Positions 17,830-26,012 of a DNA stretch of 64,000 nt are shown here, in pieces. The notes under the pieces were generated by a model. The model did no database searches. It was not told the origin of the DNA and saw only the letters and a list, made by a program, of their open reading frames with translations. Positions within the stretch are counted from its first letter, which is position 1. Each line of letters begins with the position of its first letter. Origin of the DNA: CAZUDO01 sp964618895 (GTDB taxonomy: Bacteria; Desulfobacterota; Binatia; DP-6); contig CAZUDO010000010.1 in NCBI GenBank assembly GCA_964618895.1, positions 1 through 64,000 of the forward strand, written 5' to 3'. Made by a program: the position numbers and the translations under genes.

Positions 17830-19238
17830 CCGAGGACGCGCGCGTGCCGGAGTACGATGTCGTCGTCGTCGGGGCCGGGCCGGGCGGCTACGTGGCGGCC
17901 ATCCGGGCGGCGCAGCTCGGTCTCCGGACGGCGGTGGTCGAGCGCGACAAGCCGGGCGGCGTGTGCGGCAACTGGGGGTGCATCCCGTCGAAGGCGCTCC
18001 TGGCGGACGCGGCGCTGGTGAGCGATCTGCGCGCCGCCACCGCACGCGGCATGGTGCGGGACGGGTGGCAGGTCGACTACGGGCAGGCGGTGGCGCGCAG
18101 TCGCGAGGTCGCCGACCGTCAGGCCAAAGGCGTCGAGTTCCTGTTCAAGAAGAACCGGATCGCGTATCACGCCGGCGCGGGGCGCCTGGTCACCGGCGGG
18201 GTGTCGGTGACGCGCGACGGGAGCCCGCCCGAGCGGCTCGGGGCGCGCCACGTGCTCCTCGCCACCGGCAGCGGCGAGCGCCTGCTGCCGGGAATGGCGG
18301 TCGACGGGCGCGTGGTCATGACCAGCCGCGAGGCGCTGGCGTCGCCGACGCTGCCGGGGTCGGTGGTGATCGTCGGCGGGGGCGCGGTGGGCGTCGAGTT
18401 CGCGTACGTGTTTGCCAGCTTCGGCGCGCGCGTCACGGTGGTGGAGATGGCCGACACGCTGCTGCCCGGGATGGACGCCGACTTGGGCCGCGAGCTGGCG
18501 CGCGTCTACCGCAAGCAGGGAATCGACGTGCTCAGCGGGCACCGCGTCGAGCGCTGCGTGGTACGCGGGGCAGATGCCGAGGTCGTCGTGCGTGGCGCCG
18601 ACGGCGAGCGCACGCTGGTGGCGGAGCGTGTGCTGGTCGCGGTCGGGAGGATGCCGCTGTCGGCGGCTCTCGGCCTCGAAGAGGTCGGGGTGCAGACCGA
18701 GCGCGGCTTCGTCGTGACCGACCGCGCGCTGCGGACCACCGTGCCGGGCGTGTGGGCGATCGGTGACCTGGTCGGGCCGCTGCTGCTCGCGCACGCGGCC
18801 TCCGAGCAGGGGGTGCTGGCGGTCGAGACCATGGCCGGCCGGCGCACGGGGGATTCCGGACTCGACCCCGCGCGCGTGCCGATCTGCATCTACTGCCAGC
18901 CCGAGGTTGCCGCCGTCGGGCTCACCGAAGCCGATGCGCGCGCCCGTGGGCACGACGTGCGGGTGGGGAAGGTGCCGTTCCGGGCCGTCGGCAAGGCCGC
19001 AGCCACCGGGCACGTCGACGGCTGGGTCAAGCTGGTGAGCGAGGCGCGCTACGGGGCGATCCTGGGCGTGCACATGATCGGGGCGGGCGTGACCGAGCTG
19101 GTGGCCGAGGCGGCGCTGGCGCTCACGCTGGAGGCGACGACCGCCGAGATGATAGGGACGGTCCATGCCCATCCGACACTGGGAGAGGCGCTGCGCGAAG
19201 CGGCCCTGACGGTCGGGGGCGAGTCGATCAACACATGA
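17826..19238 (+). CDS. lpdA: Dihydrolipoyl dehydrogenase (E3)
   Basis: 470 residues. FAD motif 'VVVVGAGPGGYVAAI', redox-active disulfide Cys47/Cys52 in 'GGVCGNWGCIPSK', NAD motif 'VVIVGGGAVGVEFAYVF', and the C-terminal His449-Glu454 pair in 'HAHPTLGEAL'. It reoxidises the lipoyl arm of E2 and passes electrons to NAD. 'Gly-Asn-Trp' between the cysteines replaces the common Leu-Asn-Val/Arg but keeps the four-residue spacing. GTG start overlapping the E2 stop; the stop overlaps lipB (ATGA). Confidence 0.95.
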
Positions 19239-19918
19239 GCGGCGTGCCGGCCACAGCGCTGCAGGTGGGGTGTCCCGGGCGGGTCGAGTACGAACGTGCG
19301 GTCGTGTGGCAGGAGGCCCTGGTCGAGCGCCGGCTCGGCGGCGGCCCGGACGTCCTGCTGCTGCTCGAGCACCCGCCCGTCTACACCCTCGGTCGGGGCG
19401 CCGACCCCCGTCATCTGGGCGACGCGGGCGGGGATCGCATCCCCGTCGTGCGGACCCATCGCGGGGGCCAGGTGACCTACCACGGGCCCGGGCAGCTGGT
19501 CGGGTACCCCATCCTCGGCCTGCGCGACCTGCGACCGGACGTGCGCTGGTACGTACGCATGCTGGAAGAGACGCTGGTGGCGGCCCTGGGCGACCTCGGT
19601 ATCGTCGCCGGCCGGCGCGAGGGCCTGACCGGGGTCTGGGTGGAGAACCGGAAGATCGCCTCCCTCGGCGTGGCGGTCCGGCGCTGGGTGACGTGGCACG
19701 GGTTCGCCCTCAACGTCGGTCTCGATCTGGGTGGCTTTGGGGCCATCACGCCCTGTGGCATCGAGGGCGTCCGGATGACCTCGGTCGCTCACGAGGGCGG
19801 ACCGGCGAGCGTGGAGGAGGTGCTGCCCGTCGTCCTGGCGCGATTCGTGGCCCAGTTCGGCTATCCGGGGTGGCGGCCGTTGTCCGGGGAGGAGTGTCTC
19901 GAGGAGGCCTGCCCGTGA
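19235..19918 (+). CDS. lipB: Octanoyl-[acyl carrier protein]-protein transferase
   Basis: 227 residues. It moves octanoate from ACP to the E2 lipoyl lysine. The signature 'HRGGQVTYHGPGQLVGYPI' is intact, and the Lys140/Cys174 catalytic dyad is present in 'NRKIASLGVAV' and 'ITPCGIEGVRMTS'. It lies directly after lpdA and before lipA, with four-base overlaps on both sides. Lipoate assembly is thus coupled to synthesis of the enzyme that needs it. Confidence 0.96.
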   Translation: MSGVPATALQVGCPGRVEYERAVVWQEALVERRLGGGPDVLLLLEHPPVYTLGRGADPRHLGDAGGDRIPVVRTHRGGQVTYHGPGQLVGYPILGLRDLRPDVRWYVRMLEETLVAALGDLGIVAGRREGLTGVWVENRKIASLGVAVRRWVTWHGFALNVGLDLGGFGAITPCGIEGVRMTSVAHEGGPASVEEVLPVVLARFVAQFGYPGWRPLSGEECLEEACP

Positions 19919-20778
19919 GTGCGCACGCGGTTCGGCGCCTTCCACCATGGCTCAAGGTGAAGGCCCCGGGTGGCCCGGGGTACGCCGAGACGACCGCCAC
20001 GGTCCGGTCGCTCGGGCTGCACACCGTGTGCGAGGAGGCCCGTTGCCCCAACATCGGAGAGTGCTGGAGCCACAAGACGGCAACCTTCATGCTCCTGGGG
20101 GACACGTGCACCCGCAACTGCGCCTTCTGCGCCGTCAGCCACGGCCGCCCGCTCACCGTCGACCCGCACGAGCCCGTCCGGGTGGCGGAGGCGGTCGCCC
20201 GCCTGGGGCTTCGCCACGTGGTGGTGACCTCGGTCAATCGTGACGATCTGGCCGACGGCGGGGCGGGGCACTTCGCCGCCACCGTACGGGCGATCAAGCA
20301 GCTGCTGCCGGCGTGTCGGGTCGAAGTCCTGGTGCCCGACTTCCAGGGCGATCTCGACGCCGTCGCCAGCGTGGTTTCCGCGCCGGTCGATGTCTTCAAT
20401 CACAACCTCGAAACCGTTCCCCGATTGTACAAGCGTGTGCGCCCCGGAGCGCGCTACGAGCGCTCGCTGGAGGTGCTGGGCACCGCTGCGCAGGGCCTCC
20501 CGGGGGGGCTGGTCAAGGCGGGACTGATGCTCGGGCTTGGCGAGGAACACGACGAATTAGCTCGAGTTTTTAGTGACTTGCGGTCTGTCGGGTGTGTGAT
20601 CCTGACGCTCGGGCAGTACCTTCGCCCTGGCCCTGAGAACCTGCCCGTGGAGCGCTTCGTGCCGCCCGAGGAGTTCGCCGCCCTGCGTGATATCGCCCTC
20701 GGGTTCGGCTTCCGGCACGTCGAGTCCGGCCCCCTGGTGCGCAGCTCCTACCACGCCTGGGCGCACGTCCCGACATAA
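19915..20778 (+). CDS. lipA: Lipoyl synthase (radical SAM)
   Basis: 287 residues from GTG 19915, chosen because it overlaps the lipB stop (GTGA). The auxiliary cluster cysteines are 39, 44 and 50 ('CEEARCPNIGEC'). The radical-SAM cysteines 65, 69 and 72 are in 'CTRNCAFC'. The auxiliary-cluster serine motif is 'RSSYHAW' at the C-terminus. The enzyme inserts two sulfurs into octanoyl-E2. It is the last gene before a 126-base AT-richer gap and may end the pdh-lip transcript. Confidence 0.97.
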   Translation: MSAHAVRRLPPWLKVKAPGGPGYAETTATVRSLGLHTVCEEARCPNIGECWSHKTATFMLLGDTCTRNCAFCAVSHGRPLTVDPHEPVRVAEAVARLGLRHVVVTSVNRDDLADGGAGHFAATVRAIKQLLPACRVEVLVPDFQGDLDAVASVVSAPVDVFNHNLETVPRLYKRVRPGARYERSLEVLGTAAQGLPGGLVKAGLMLGLGEEHDELARVFSDLRSVGCVILTLGQYLRPGPENLPVERFVPPEEFAALRDIALGFGFRHVESGPLVRSSYHAWAHVPT

Positions 20779-20904
20779 AAACTTCTAAAAGTAGCCACTT
20801 TACACCCTGCTAATTATTGCCACGCGCGGGAATTTCGATTACCGTGCGGCCGTCCCGAGGTGGGGTTGGGGGTCTGTTGGGAGGGTAGGGAGGCCTAGAC
20901 GACG
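20779..20904. other. AT-rich gap between lipA and the GST-like gene
   Basis: The first ~55 bases after the lipA stop are unusually A+T-rich for this window and include AAAAACTTCTAAAAGT. They could contain a terminator or the promoter of the next block, but I see no clean stem with T-run and no confident -35/-10 pair. A GGGAGG ribosome site lies about 11 bases before the following ATG. Confidence 0.4.
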
Positions 20905-21513
20905 ATGCTGAAGCTATACGATTACCCCGATTGTCCGTTCTGTCAGAAGGTTCGCGTGGTCCTGGCGGAGAAGGACCTGGAGTTCGAGAAGCTCTTCGTG
21001 GACCTGCGCAAGCAGGAGCAGAAGTCTCCGGATTTCCTGCGTTTGAACCCATACGGCAAGGTCCCGGTGCTGGTTGATGAAGACGAGGTCATCTACGACT
21101 CGACAATCATCAACGAATACCTGGAGGAAGAGTACCCACTGCCCCGGTTGATGCCGGAAGATTCCCAGGGACGGGCGCGGGTACGCATCCTCGAGGACTA
21201 CTGCGACAATTCGTTCATCCCGCCGACAACGATGCTGCTCACGCAGCTGCGCAAGGCCGATGCCGAGCGCGATCAGCAGCGGGTCGATCAGTCCCGCGAG
21301 GAGCTCCGCCGGGGGCTCTACTACCTGAAGGACCACCTGTCGGGGCAGGAGTTCCTGGTGGGCCGCGAGTTCACCCTCGCGGATGCCGCCTTCGCGCCCC
21401 GGATCATGGTGCTCGGGCGGCTCGGGATCGAGCTCGAGCCCGGCCTCAGTGCAGTCCAGGCCTGGATCGACCGTATCCGGGCACGACCGAGCGTGCGCAG
21501 TCTCGGGCTTTGA
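20905..21513 (+). CDS. Glutathione S-transferase family protein
   Basis: 202 residues. A thioredoxin-fold N-terminal domain carries Cys10-Pro-Phe-Cys13 ('DYPDCPFCQKVRVV') and 'NPYGKVPVLVDEDEVIYDS'. An all-helical C-terminal domain follows ('FLVGREFTLADAAFAPRI'). The CPFC site suggests an omega-like or SspA-like member with thiol-transferase rather than classical conjugation activity. It overlaps the next gene by four bases. Confidence 0.88.
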   Translation: MLKLYDYPDCPFCQKVRVVLAEKDLEFEKLFVDLRKQEQKSPDFLRLNPYGKVPVLVDEDEVIYDSTIINEYLEEEYPLPRLMPEDSQGRARVRILEDYCDNSFIPPTTMLLTQLRKADAERDQQRVDQSREELRRGLYYLKDHLSGQEFLVGREFTLADAAFAPRIMVLGRLGIELEPGLSAVQAWIDRIRARPSVRSLGL

Positions 21514-22148
21514 AGCTGCCCGACAGCATTCCGCTGTTCCCTCTTCCCAACGTCGTGCTCTTTCCACGCATGGCGTTGCCGCTGCACATCTTCGAGCCGC
21601 GGTACCGGGCCATGGTCCGGGACGCGGCTCGAGGCGCGCGGCTGATCGGCATGGCGCTCCTGCGCGGCAACTGGCAGGAAGACTACCACGGCCATCCGCC
21701 CATCTTCGGCGTCGGCACGGTCGGCGAGATGATCCGGGTGGCCGAGCTGCCCGACGGACGGTTCGACCTCGTGCTCCGCGGCGTGCGCGAGTATGTCATT
21801 GTCCAGGAACTGGCCACCGAGTCCTATCGCGAGGCCGTGGTCCGCTGGCGCGACCCGGTGGTCGGGACGCTCGTGCCCGAGCTGCGCGAGTGCGTGGTCG
21901 ATCTCGTCCGGCAGTATCTCGCCCGCCGCGGTCGTGACGCCGATCCCGAGGTCCTGCGCGGACGGGTTGACGACGAGACCTTCGTCAACTTCCTGGCCCA
22001 GCACCTCGATCTGGCGCCGATCGCCAAACAAGCCGTGCTGGAGGCGCCGAGCCTGGCCGAGCGTGCGGGGCAGCTGCGCGACGTGCTCGAGTTCCAGCTG
22101 CAAGAGCTCCGTCTCCATCCGGTCGGCGTTTCGGAACGACCGCAGTAA
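21510..22148 (+). CDS. Lon N-terminal-domain (PUA-like) protein
   Basis: 212 residues from TTG 21510, taken because it overlaps the GST stop (TTGA) and no better start precedes the conserved region. 'IPLFPLPNVVLFPRMALPLH', 'IFEPRYRAMV' and the later 'DDETFVNFLAQHLDLAPIAK' match stand-alone versions of the Lon protease substrate-binding domain. There is no ATPase or protease domain. Such proteins are widespread; their role is unclear, with substrate or peptide binding usually assumed. Confidence 0.88.
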   Translation: MKLPDSIPLFPLPNVVLFPRMALPLHIFEPRYRAMVRDAARGARLIGMALLRGNWQEDYHGHPPIFGVGTVGEMIRVAELPDGRFDLVLRGVREYVIVQELATESYREAVVRWRDPVVGTLVPELRECVVDLVRQYLARRGRDADPEVLRGRVDDETFVNFLAQHLDLAPIAKQAVLEAPSLAERAGQLRDVLEFQLQELRLHPVGVSERPQ

Positions 22149-22201
22149 CACGGGCATATCGCCTTGACACGCTTCCGGACGGTAACGATAGTGGCCGTCG
22201 C

Positions 22202-22819
22202 GTGCCGATGCGCCCCCCGACGTTGTCCCTGGCCGAGCGGCTGTACCTGCCCCAGGTCGTCCAGGGCCTGCGCGTCACCGTCGGCCACTTCGCGCGCAAC
22301 CTGACGCTCCACACGTTGCACCTCTTCGGCATCGCCCGCGATCGCAAGGCGGCGGTGACGACGCAGTATCCGGAAGAGCGCAAGGTGTACTCGGAGGGCT
22401 ATCGCGGCGCGCACCGTCTGACCCTCAAGCCCGACGACTCCGTCCGCTGCACCGCGTGCTTCCTGTGCGCCACCGCGTGCCCCGCCAAGTGCATCCACAT
22501 CGAGGCCGGCGAGCATCCCGACGCCGCGGTCGAGAAGTACCCCGTGCGCTACGAGATCGACACCCTGCAGTGCATCTACTGTGGCATGTGCGTCGAGGCC
22601 TGCCCGTGCGACGCCATTCGCATGGACACGTTCGTGCACCCGCGCGTGTGGGGCTACCGCCGCGAAGACTTCGTCGAGAGTAAGGCCGTCCTGATGGAGC
22701 GCTCGCGCGTGCTGGCCTCGCGCGGGCGGGATGCGCTCATGGACGACATGCAGCGGGCCTACCGCGAGGCCGAGGCGGCCACCGGCAGCGGCCCGCTCCC
22801 GGACCGCGTCCGGGCGTGA
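22202..22819 (+). CDS. nuoI: NuoI-like ferredoxin subunit (two [4Fe-4S])
   Basis: 205 residues, GTG 22202 or ATG 22208. Two CX2CX2CX3C motifs, 'CTACFLCATACPAKCIHIE' and 'CIYCGMCVEACPCDAIRMD', sit in the NuoI arrangement. 'YPEERKVYSEGYRGAHRLTL' upstream is typical of complex I subunit I. It would carry electrons between the peripheral arm clusters. No other nuo gene is adjacent; nuoB, nuoF and nuoG lie about 17 kb away. It may serve complex I from this locus or be recruited to the redox cluster downstream. Confidence 0.85.
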   Translation: MPMRPPTLSLAERLYLPQVVQGLRVTVGHFARNLTLHTLHLFGIARDRKAAVTTQYPEERKVYSEGYRGAHRLTLKPDDSVRCTACFLCATACPAKCIHIEAGEHPDAAVEKYPVRYEIDTLQCIYCGMCVEACPCDAIRMDTFVHPRVWGYRREDFVESKAVLMERSRVLASRGRDALMDDMQRAYREAEAATGSGPLPDRVRA

Positions 22820-23040
22820 TCCTGCTGGCACTCTGGCGCCGGGGGCTCCTCCGCCGGGCGGACCGGGAGAAGGTGCGCTTCTTTCTGGGCCTCGGCCCCG
22901 ACCCCCTGCTCCTCTCGCGTCGCTATCCGTTGTGGCGCATACTGAGCCTCCCGCGGCTCACGTTCTCCCCGCGCTACGCGGCGGCGGTGGCGTGCTGGGT
23001 CGAGTACCGCATGAACCTGTACGACGGCGTCGAGGGTTGA
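22816..23040 (+). CDS. Small conserved-looking hypothetical protein
   Basis: 74 residues, rich in Arg and Leu. GTG start overlapping the nuoI-like stop (GTGA). 'LPRLTFSPRYAAAVACWVEY' may pack as a short amphipathic helix, and no metal-binding motif is present. I do not recognise a family. Tight coupling to the NuoI-like gene and a 4-base gap before the rhodanese-MoeB gene argue that it is real. Confidence 0.5.
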   Translation: MILLALWRRGLLRRADREKVRFFLGLGPDPLLLSRRYPLWRILSLPRLTFSPRYAAAVACWVEYRMNLYDGVEG

Positions 23041-23044
23041 GCGC

Positions 23045-24253
23045 ATGGCGAAGACCTACAAGCAGATCATGGACGAAGCCCGGGCCAGTGTGCCCGAAGT
23101 GTCCCCGGACGAGGTGCAGGGGCAGCTGACCACAGGGAAGCCCCCGGTGCTGCTCGACGTGCGTGAGCGCGAAGAGTACCGCCAGGGCTACGTCCCGGGC
23201 GCGGTGTCGCTCCCGCGCGGCTTCCTCGAGATGCGGATCGAAGAGACCGTGCCCGACAAGAGCCAGCCCATCGTCGCCTACTGTGCCGGCGGGACCCGGT
23301 CGCTGCTGGCGGGACGCATCTTGAAGGAGCTCGGCTACGCCGATGTGGTCTCCATGCGCGGCGGCTTCACTGGCTGGAAGAACAAGGGGCTGCCGATCAC
23401 CGAAGACCGGCAGTTCACGCCCGAGCAGCAGATCCGCTACAGCCGCCACTTCCTCCTGCCCGAGGTGGGCGAGGCCGGGCAGGCGAAGCTGCTCGACGCC
23501 AAGGTGCTCTGCATCGGCGCCGGGGGGCTCGGCTCGCCGGTGGCCTTCTACCTGGCGGCGGCGGGCGTCGGGACCATCGGCATCGTCGACATGGACACCG
23601 TCGATCTGTCCAATCTCCAGCGCCAGATCCTGCACACCAACGACCGCATCGGCATGCACAAGACCGAGTCGGCGCGCATGACGCTGCAGGCGCTCAACCC
23701 CGACGTGAAGGTGCTCGAGTTCCGCGAGCGCCTGTCGTCGGAGAACGCCTTCCGGCTCTTCGAGCAGTTCGACGTGATCGTCAACGGGTGCGACAACTTC
23801 CCCACCCGCTACCTCGCCAACGACGCGTCCGTGATGCTGAAGAAGCCGCTCGTCGACGGCGCCATCTGGCAGTTCGAAGGGCAGGCCACGGTGTTCCACC
23901 CGCCGCACGGACCCTGCTACCGGTGCCTGTTCCCCGAGCCGCCGCCCCCGGGGGCGGTGCCGTCCTGCGCCGAGGCCGGCGTGCTCGGTGTGCTGCCGGG
24001 GCTGGTCGGCTGCGTGCAGGCCCTGGAGACGATCAAGGTCATTCTGGGGCAGGGGACGCCGCTCTACGGCCGCATGATGCACTTCGACACGCTGTCGGGC
24101 GAGGTGCGCATCCTGAAGCTGCGCCGCGATCCGAAGTGCGTGGTGTGCAGCGAGCAGCCGACGGTCACCAAGCTGATCGACTACGAGGTGTTCTGCGGCC
24201 TTGGCGATCCGCCCGGCGGCACGACTTCGCCCCGGAAAAAGTCCGCCGCCTGA
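23045..24253 (+). CDS. Rhodanese-MoeB/ThiF adenylyltransferase fusion
   Basis: 402 residues. Residues ~12-115 form a rhodanese domain with active Cys80 in 'VAYCAGGTRSLLAG'. Residues ~127-395 form an E1-like adenylyltransferase: ATP loop 'GAGGLGSPVAFYLAAAG', 'DMDTVDLSNLQRQILH', a 'PSCAEAGVLG' loop, and zinc cysteines in 'CYRCLF' and 'CVVC'. Such enzymes adenylate the C-terminal Gly-Gly of a MoaD/ThiS protein and load sulfur on it. The usual MoeBR/MOCS3 order is reversed here, with rhodanese first. Its natural partner in the cluster is the MoaD domain fused to the transketolase subunit 1.8 kb downstream. Confidence 0.9.
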   Translation: MAKTYKQIMDEARASVPEVSPDEVQGQLTTGKPPVLLDVREREEYRQGYVPGAVSLPRGFLEMRIEETVPDKSQPIVAYCAGGTRSLLAGRILKELGYADVVSMRGGFTGWKNKGLPITEDRQFTPEQQIRYSRHFLLPEVGEAGQAKLLDAKVLCIGAGGLGSPVAFYLAAAGVGTIGIVDMDTVDLSNLQRQILHTNDRIGMHKTESARMTLQALNPDVKVLEFRERLSSENAFRLFEQFDVIVNGCDNFPTRYLANDASVMLKKPLVDGAIWQFEGQATVFHPPHGPCYRCLFPEPPPPGAVPSCAEAGVLGVLPGLVGCVQALETIKVILGQGTPLYGRMMHFDTLSGEVRILKLRRDPKCVVCSEQPTVTKLIDYEVFCGLGDPPGGTTSPRKKSAA

Positions 24254-24259
24254 GACGGG

Positions 24260-24733
24260 ATGAAGCAGATCGTCGTCCACCAGGAGCGCTGTACCGCCTG
24301 CCGCGAGTGTGAGATGGCGTGCTCGTTCGAGCACGAGGGCGTGTTCGTGCCCGCCCTGTCCCGCATCCGGGTGAACGACTTCTACGACGAGCAGTTCTAT
24401 CTCCCGCTCACGTGCGTGCACTGCGCCGACGCGCCGTGCGCCACGGTCTGTCCGACGGTCGCGATCGTGCGCGAGCCGTCGGGCCAGGTGCAGGTGCTGG
24501 CCGACCGCTGCATCGGCTGCAAGATGTGCCTGCTCGCCTGCCCGTTTGGGGTGATGGGCTTCAATCCCGGGAAGGCCGTCGCCCAGAACTGCGACCTGTG
24601 CGGCGACCACGAGCCACAGTGCGTGGCCTTCTGCGTGCCGGGCGCGCTCGAGCTGGCCGAGGTCGAGACCGAGGCGCTGGCGCAGCAGAAGTTCGCGGCG
24701 GCGGTCGCCATGAAGGCGCTCGGCGCCGCGTGA
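24260..24733 (+). CDS. Four-cluster ferredoxin-type electron-transfer subunit (AorA/HycB-like)
   Basis: 157 residues with four cysteine groups expected to hold [4Fe-4S] clusters: 'CTACRECEMACSFEH', 'CVHCADAPCATVCPT', 'CIGCKMCLLACPFG' and 'CDLCGDHEPQCVAFC'. The length and layout resemble the small Fe-S subunit of bacterial aldehyde:ferredoxin oxidoreductase complexes (AorA of Aromatoleum) and HycB/CooF proteins. It would pass electrons between the FAD protein encoded next and a catalytic partner. No tungsten subunit gene is present nearby. Confidence 0.85.
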   Translation: MKQIVVHQERCTACRECEMACSFEHEGVFVPALSRIRVNDFYDEQFYLPLTCVHCADAPCATVCPTVAIVREPSGQVQVLADRCIGCKMCLLACPFGVMGFNPGKAVAQNCDLCGDHEPQCVAFCVPGALELAEVETEALAQQKFAAAVAMKALGAA

Positions 24734-24746
24734 GCACGGGCGCGCG

Positions 24747-26012
24747 ATGAACCCGTCCGCGCCCTACGTCCTGATCGGCAACAGCGCTGCCGCCCTGGCC
24801 GCGGTCGACGCCATCCGCCGGCGCGACCCCCGGGGCGCGATCGCCATTGTGAACGGCGAGCGCGGGCCGGCCTACTCGCGGGTGGCGCTGCCGTATTTCG
24901 TCTCCGGCGAGCGCTCGCTGGAGAGCCTCACCATCCGCGATCGCCCGGCGTACGCGCGTCTCGGCGTCGAGCTGGTCGAGGGCGAGCCCGTGGTGCGCAT
25001 CGACCCGGACGGGCAGGTCGAGCTGGCCGGCGGGCGCCGGCTCCCGTTCGGCACCTGCCTGGTCGCCACCGGCTCGCGCTGTATCCGGCCCCCCATCGCC
25101 GGGCTCGACACCGTCCCGCATCACTTCTTGTGGACCCTGGAGGACGCGATCGGGCTGCGCACGGCGTGTGAGGCCGGCGCCCGCACGGGAGTCGTGATCG
25201 GCGGCGGCTTCATCGGCATGCTGGCAGCCGAGGCGCTCCGCAAGCGCGACATCAAGCTCACCATTGTCGAGGCGGCCGCCCAGCTGATGCCCCAGCTCCT
25301 GGACGCGGAGGGCGGCCGGCGCTTCGCAACGGCGGTGGGCGCGAGCGGGCAGGACGTGCGCCTGGACACGGCCGTCGAGTCGGTCGCGCGCCGCGACGGG
25401 ACCATCGAGGTCGTGCTGCGCGGCGGCGCCCGCATCGCCGCCGACGTGCTGGTGGTGGCGACCGGCGTGCAGCCGAACCTGTCGGCGCTCGCTGGCGGGC
25501 CCGTCTCCATCCGGCAGGGTATCGTCGTCGATGCGCGGCTGCGGACGACGCATGCGCGGGTCTACGCCGCCGGGGACGTGGCCGAGGGTCTCGACCTCCT
25601 CACGCAGGAGCCCACCATCCACGCCATCTGGCCGACCGCCGTCGACCAGGGGCGGGCAGCGGGCGCGAACATGGCGGGCGCGGACGTGGCCTATCCGGGG
25701 AGCCTCGGCATGAACGTGGTCGAGCTCTTCGGGGTCACACTCGCCGAGATCGGGCGCTTCCGCGAGCAGGCCGGCGACGACGTGAAGCTCCTCGGCGGAG
25801 CAGGGTATCGCAAGGTGGTGGTCGACCGCGACGGGCGGCTGGTGGGTGCGCTCTACCTGGGCGACGAGAACGGCGTGGCGGAGATGGGCGTGCTGCACTA
25901 CGCCGTCAAGCGGCGCGAGCGCTGGCGCGAGTTCCGCCCCGGCAATCCGCCGCGGTTCAGCTATGCCAACCTGGTGCACGGCGCCCGGGTGGCGGGGCAG
26001 CGGGGAGCGTGA
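24747..26012 (+). CDS. FAD/NAD(P)-dependent oxidoreductase (AorC/NirB-N-terminal-like)
   Basis: 421 residues. FAD motif region 'YVLIGNSAAALAAVDAIRR', substrate/FAD segment 'AYSRVALPYFVSGERS', NAD-binding 'GVVIGGGFIGMLAAEAL', and FAD-closing 'VYAAGDVAEGLDLL'. This is the pyridine-nucleotide-disulfide oxidoreductase fold without redox cysteines, as in the FAD subunit of NAD-linked aldehyde oxidoreductases and NirB. It likely exchanges electrons between NAD(P)H and the four-cluster ferredoxin encoded just upstream. The stop overlaps the GTG of the MoaD-transketolase gene. Confidence 0.85.
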   Translation: MNPSAPYVLIGNSAAALAAVDAIRRRDPRGAIAIVNGERGPAYSRVALPYFVSGERSLESLTIRDRPAYARLGVELVEGEPVVRIDPDGQVELAGGRRLPFGTCLVATGSRCIRPPIAGLDTVPHHFLWTLEDAIGLRTACEAGARTGVVIGGGFIGMLAAEALRKRDIKLTIVEAAAQLMPQLLDAEGGRRFATAVGASGQDVRLDTAVESVARRDGTIEVVLRGGARIAADVLVVATGVQPNLSALAGGPVSIRQGIVVDARLRTTHARVYAAGDVAEGLDLLTQEPTIHAIWPTAVDQGRAAGANMAGADVAYPGSLGMNVVELFGVTLAEIGRFREQAGDDVKLLGGAGYRKVVVDRDGRLVGALYLGDENGVAEMGVLHYAVKRRERWREFRPGNPPRFSYANLVHGARVAGQRGA

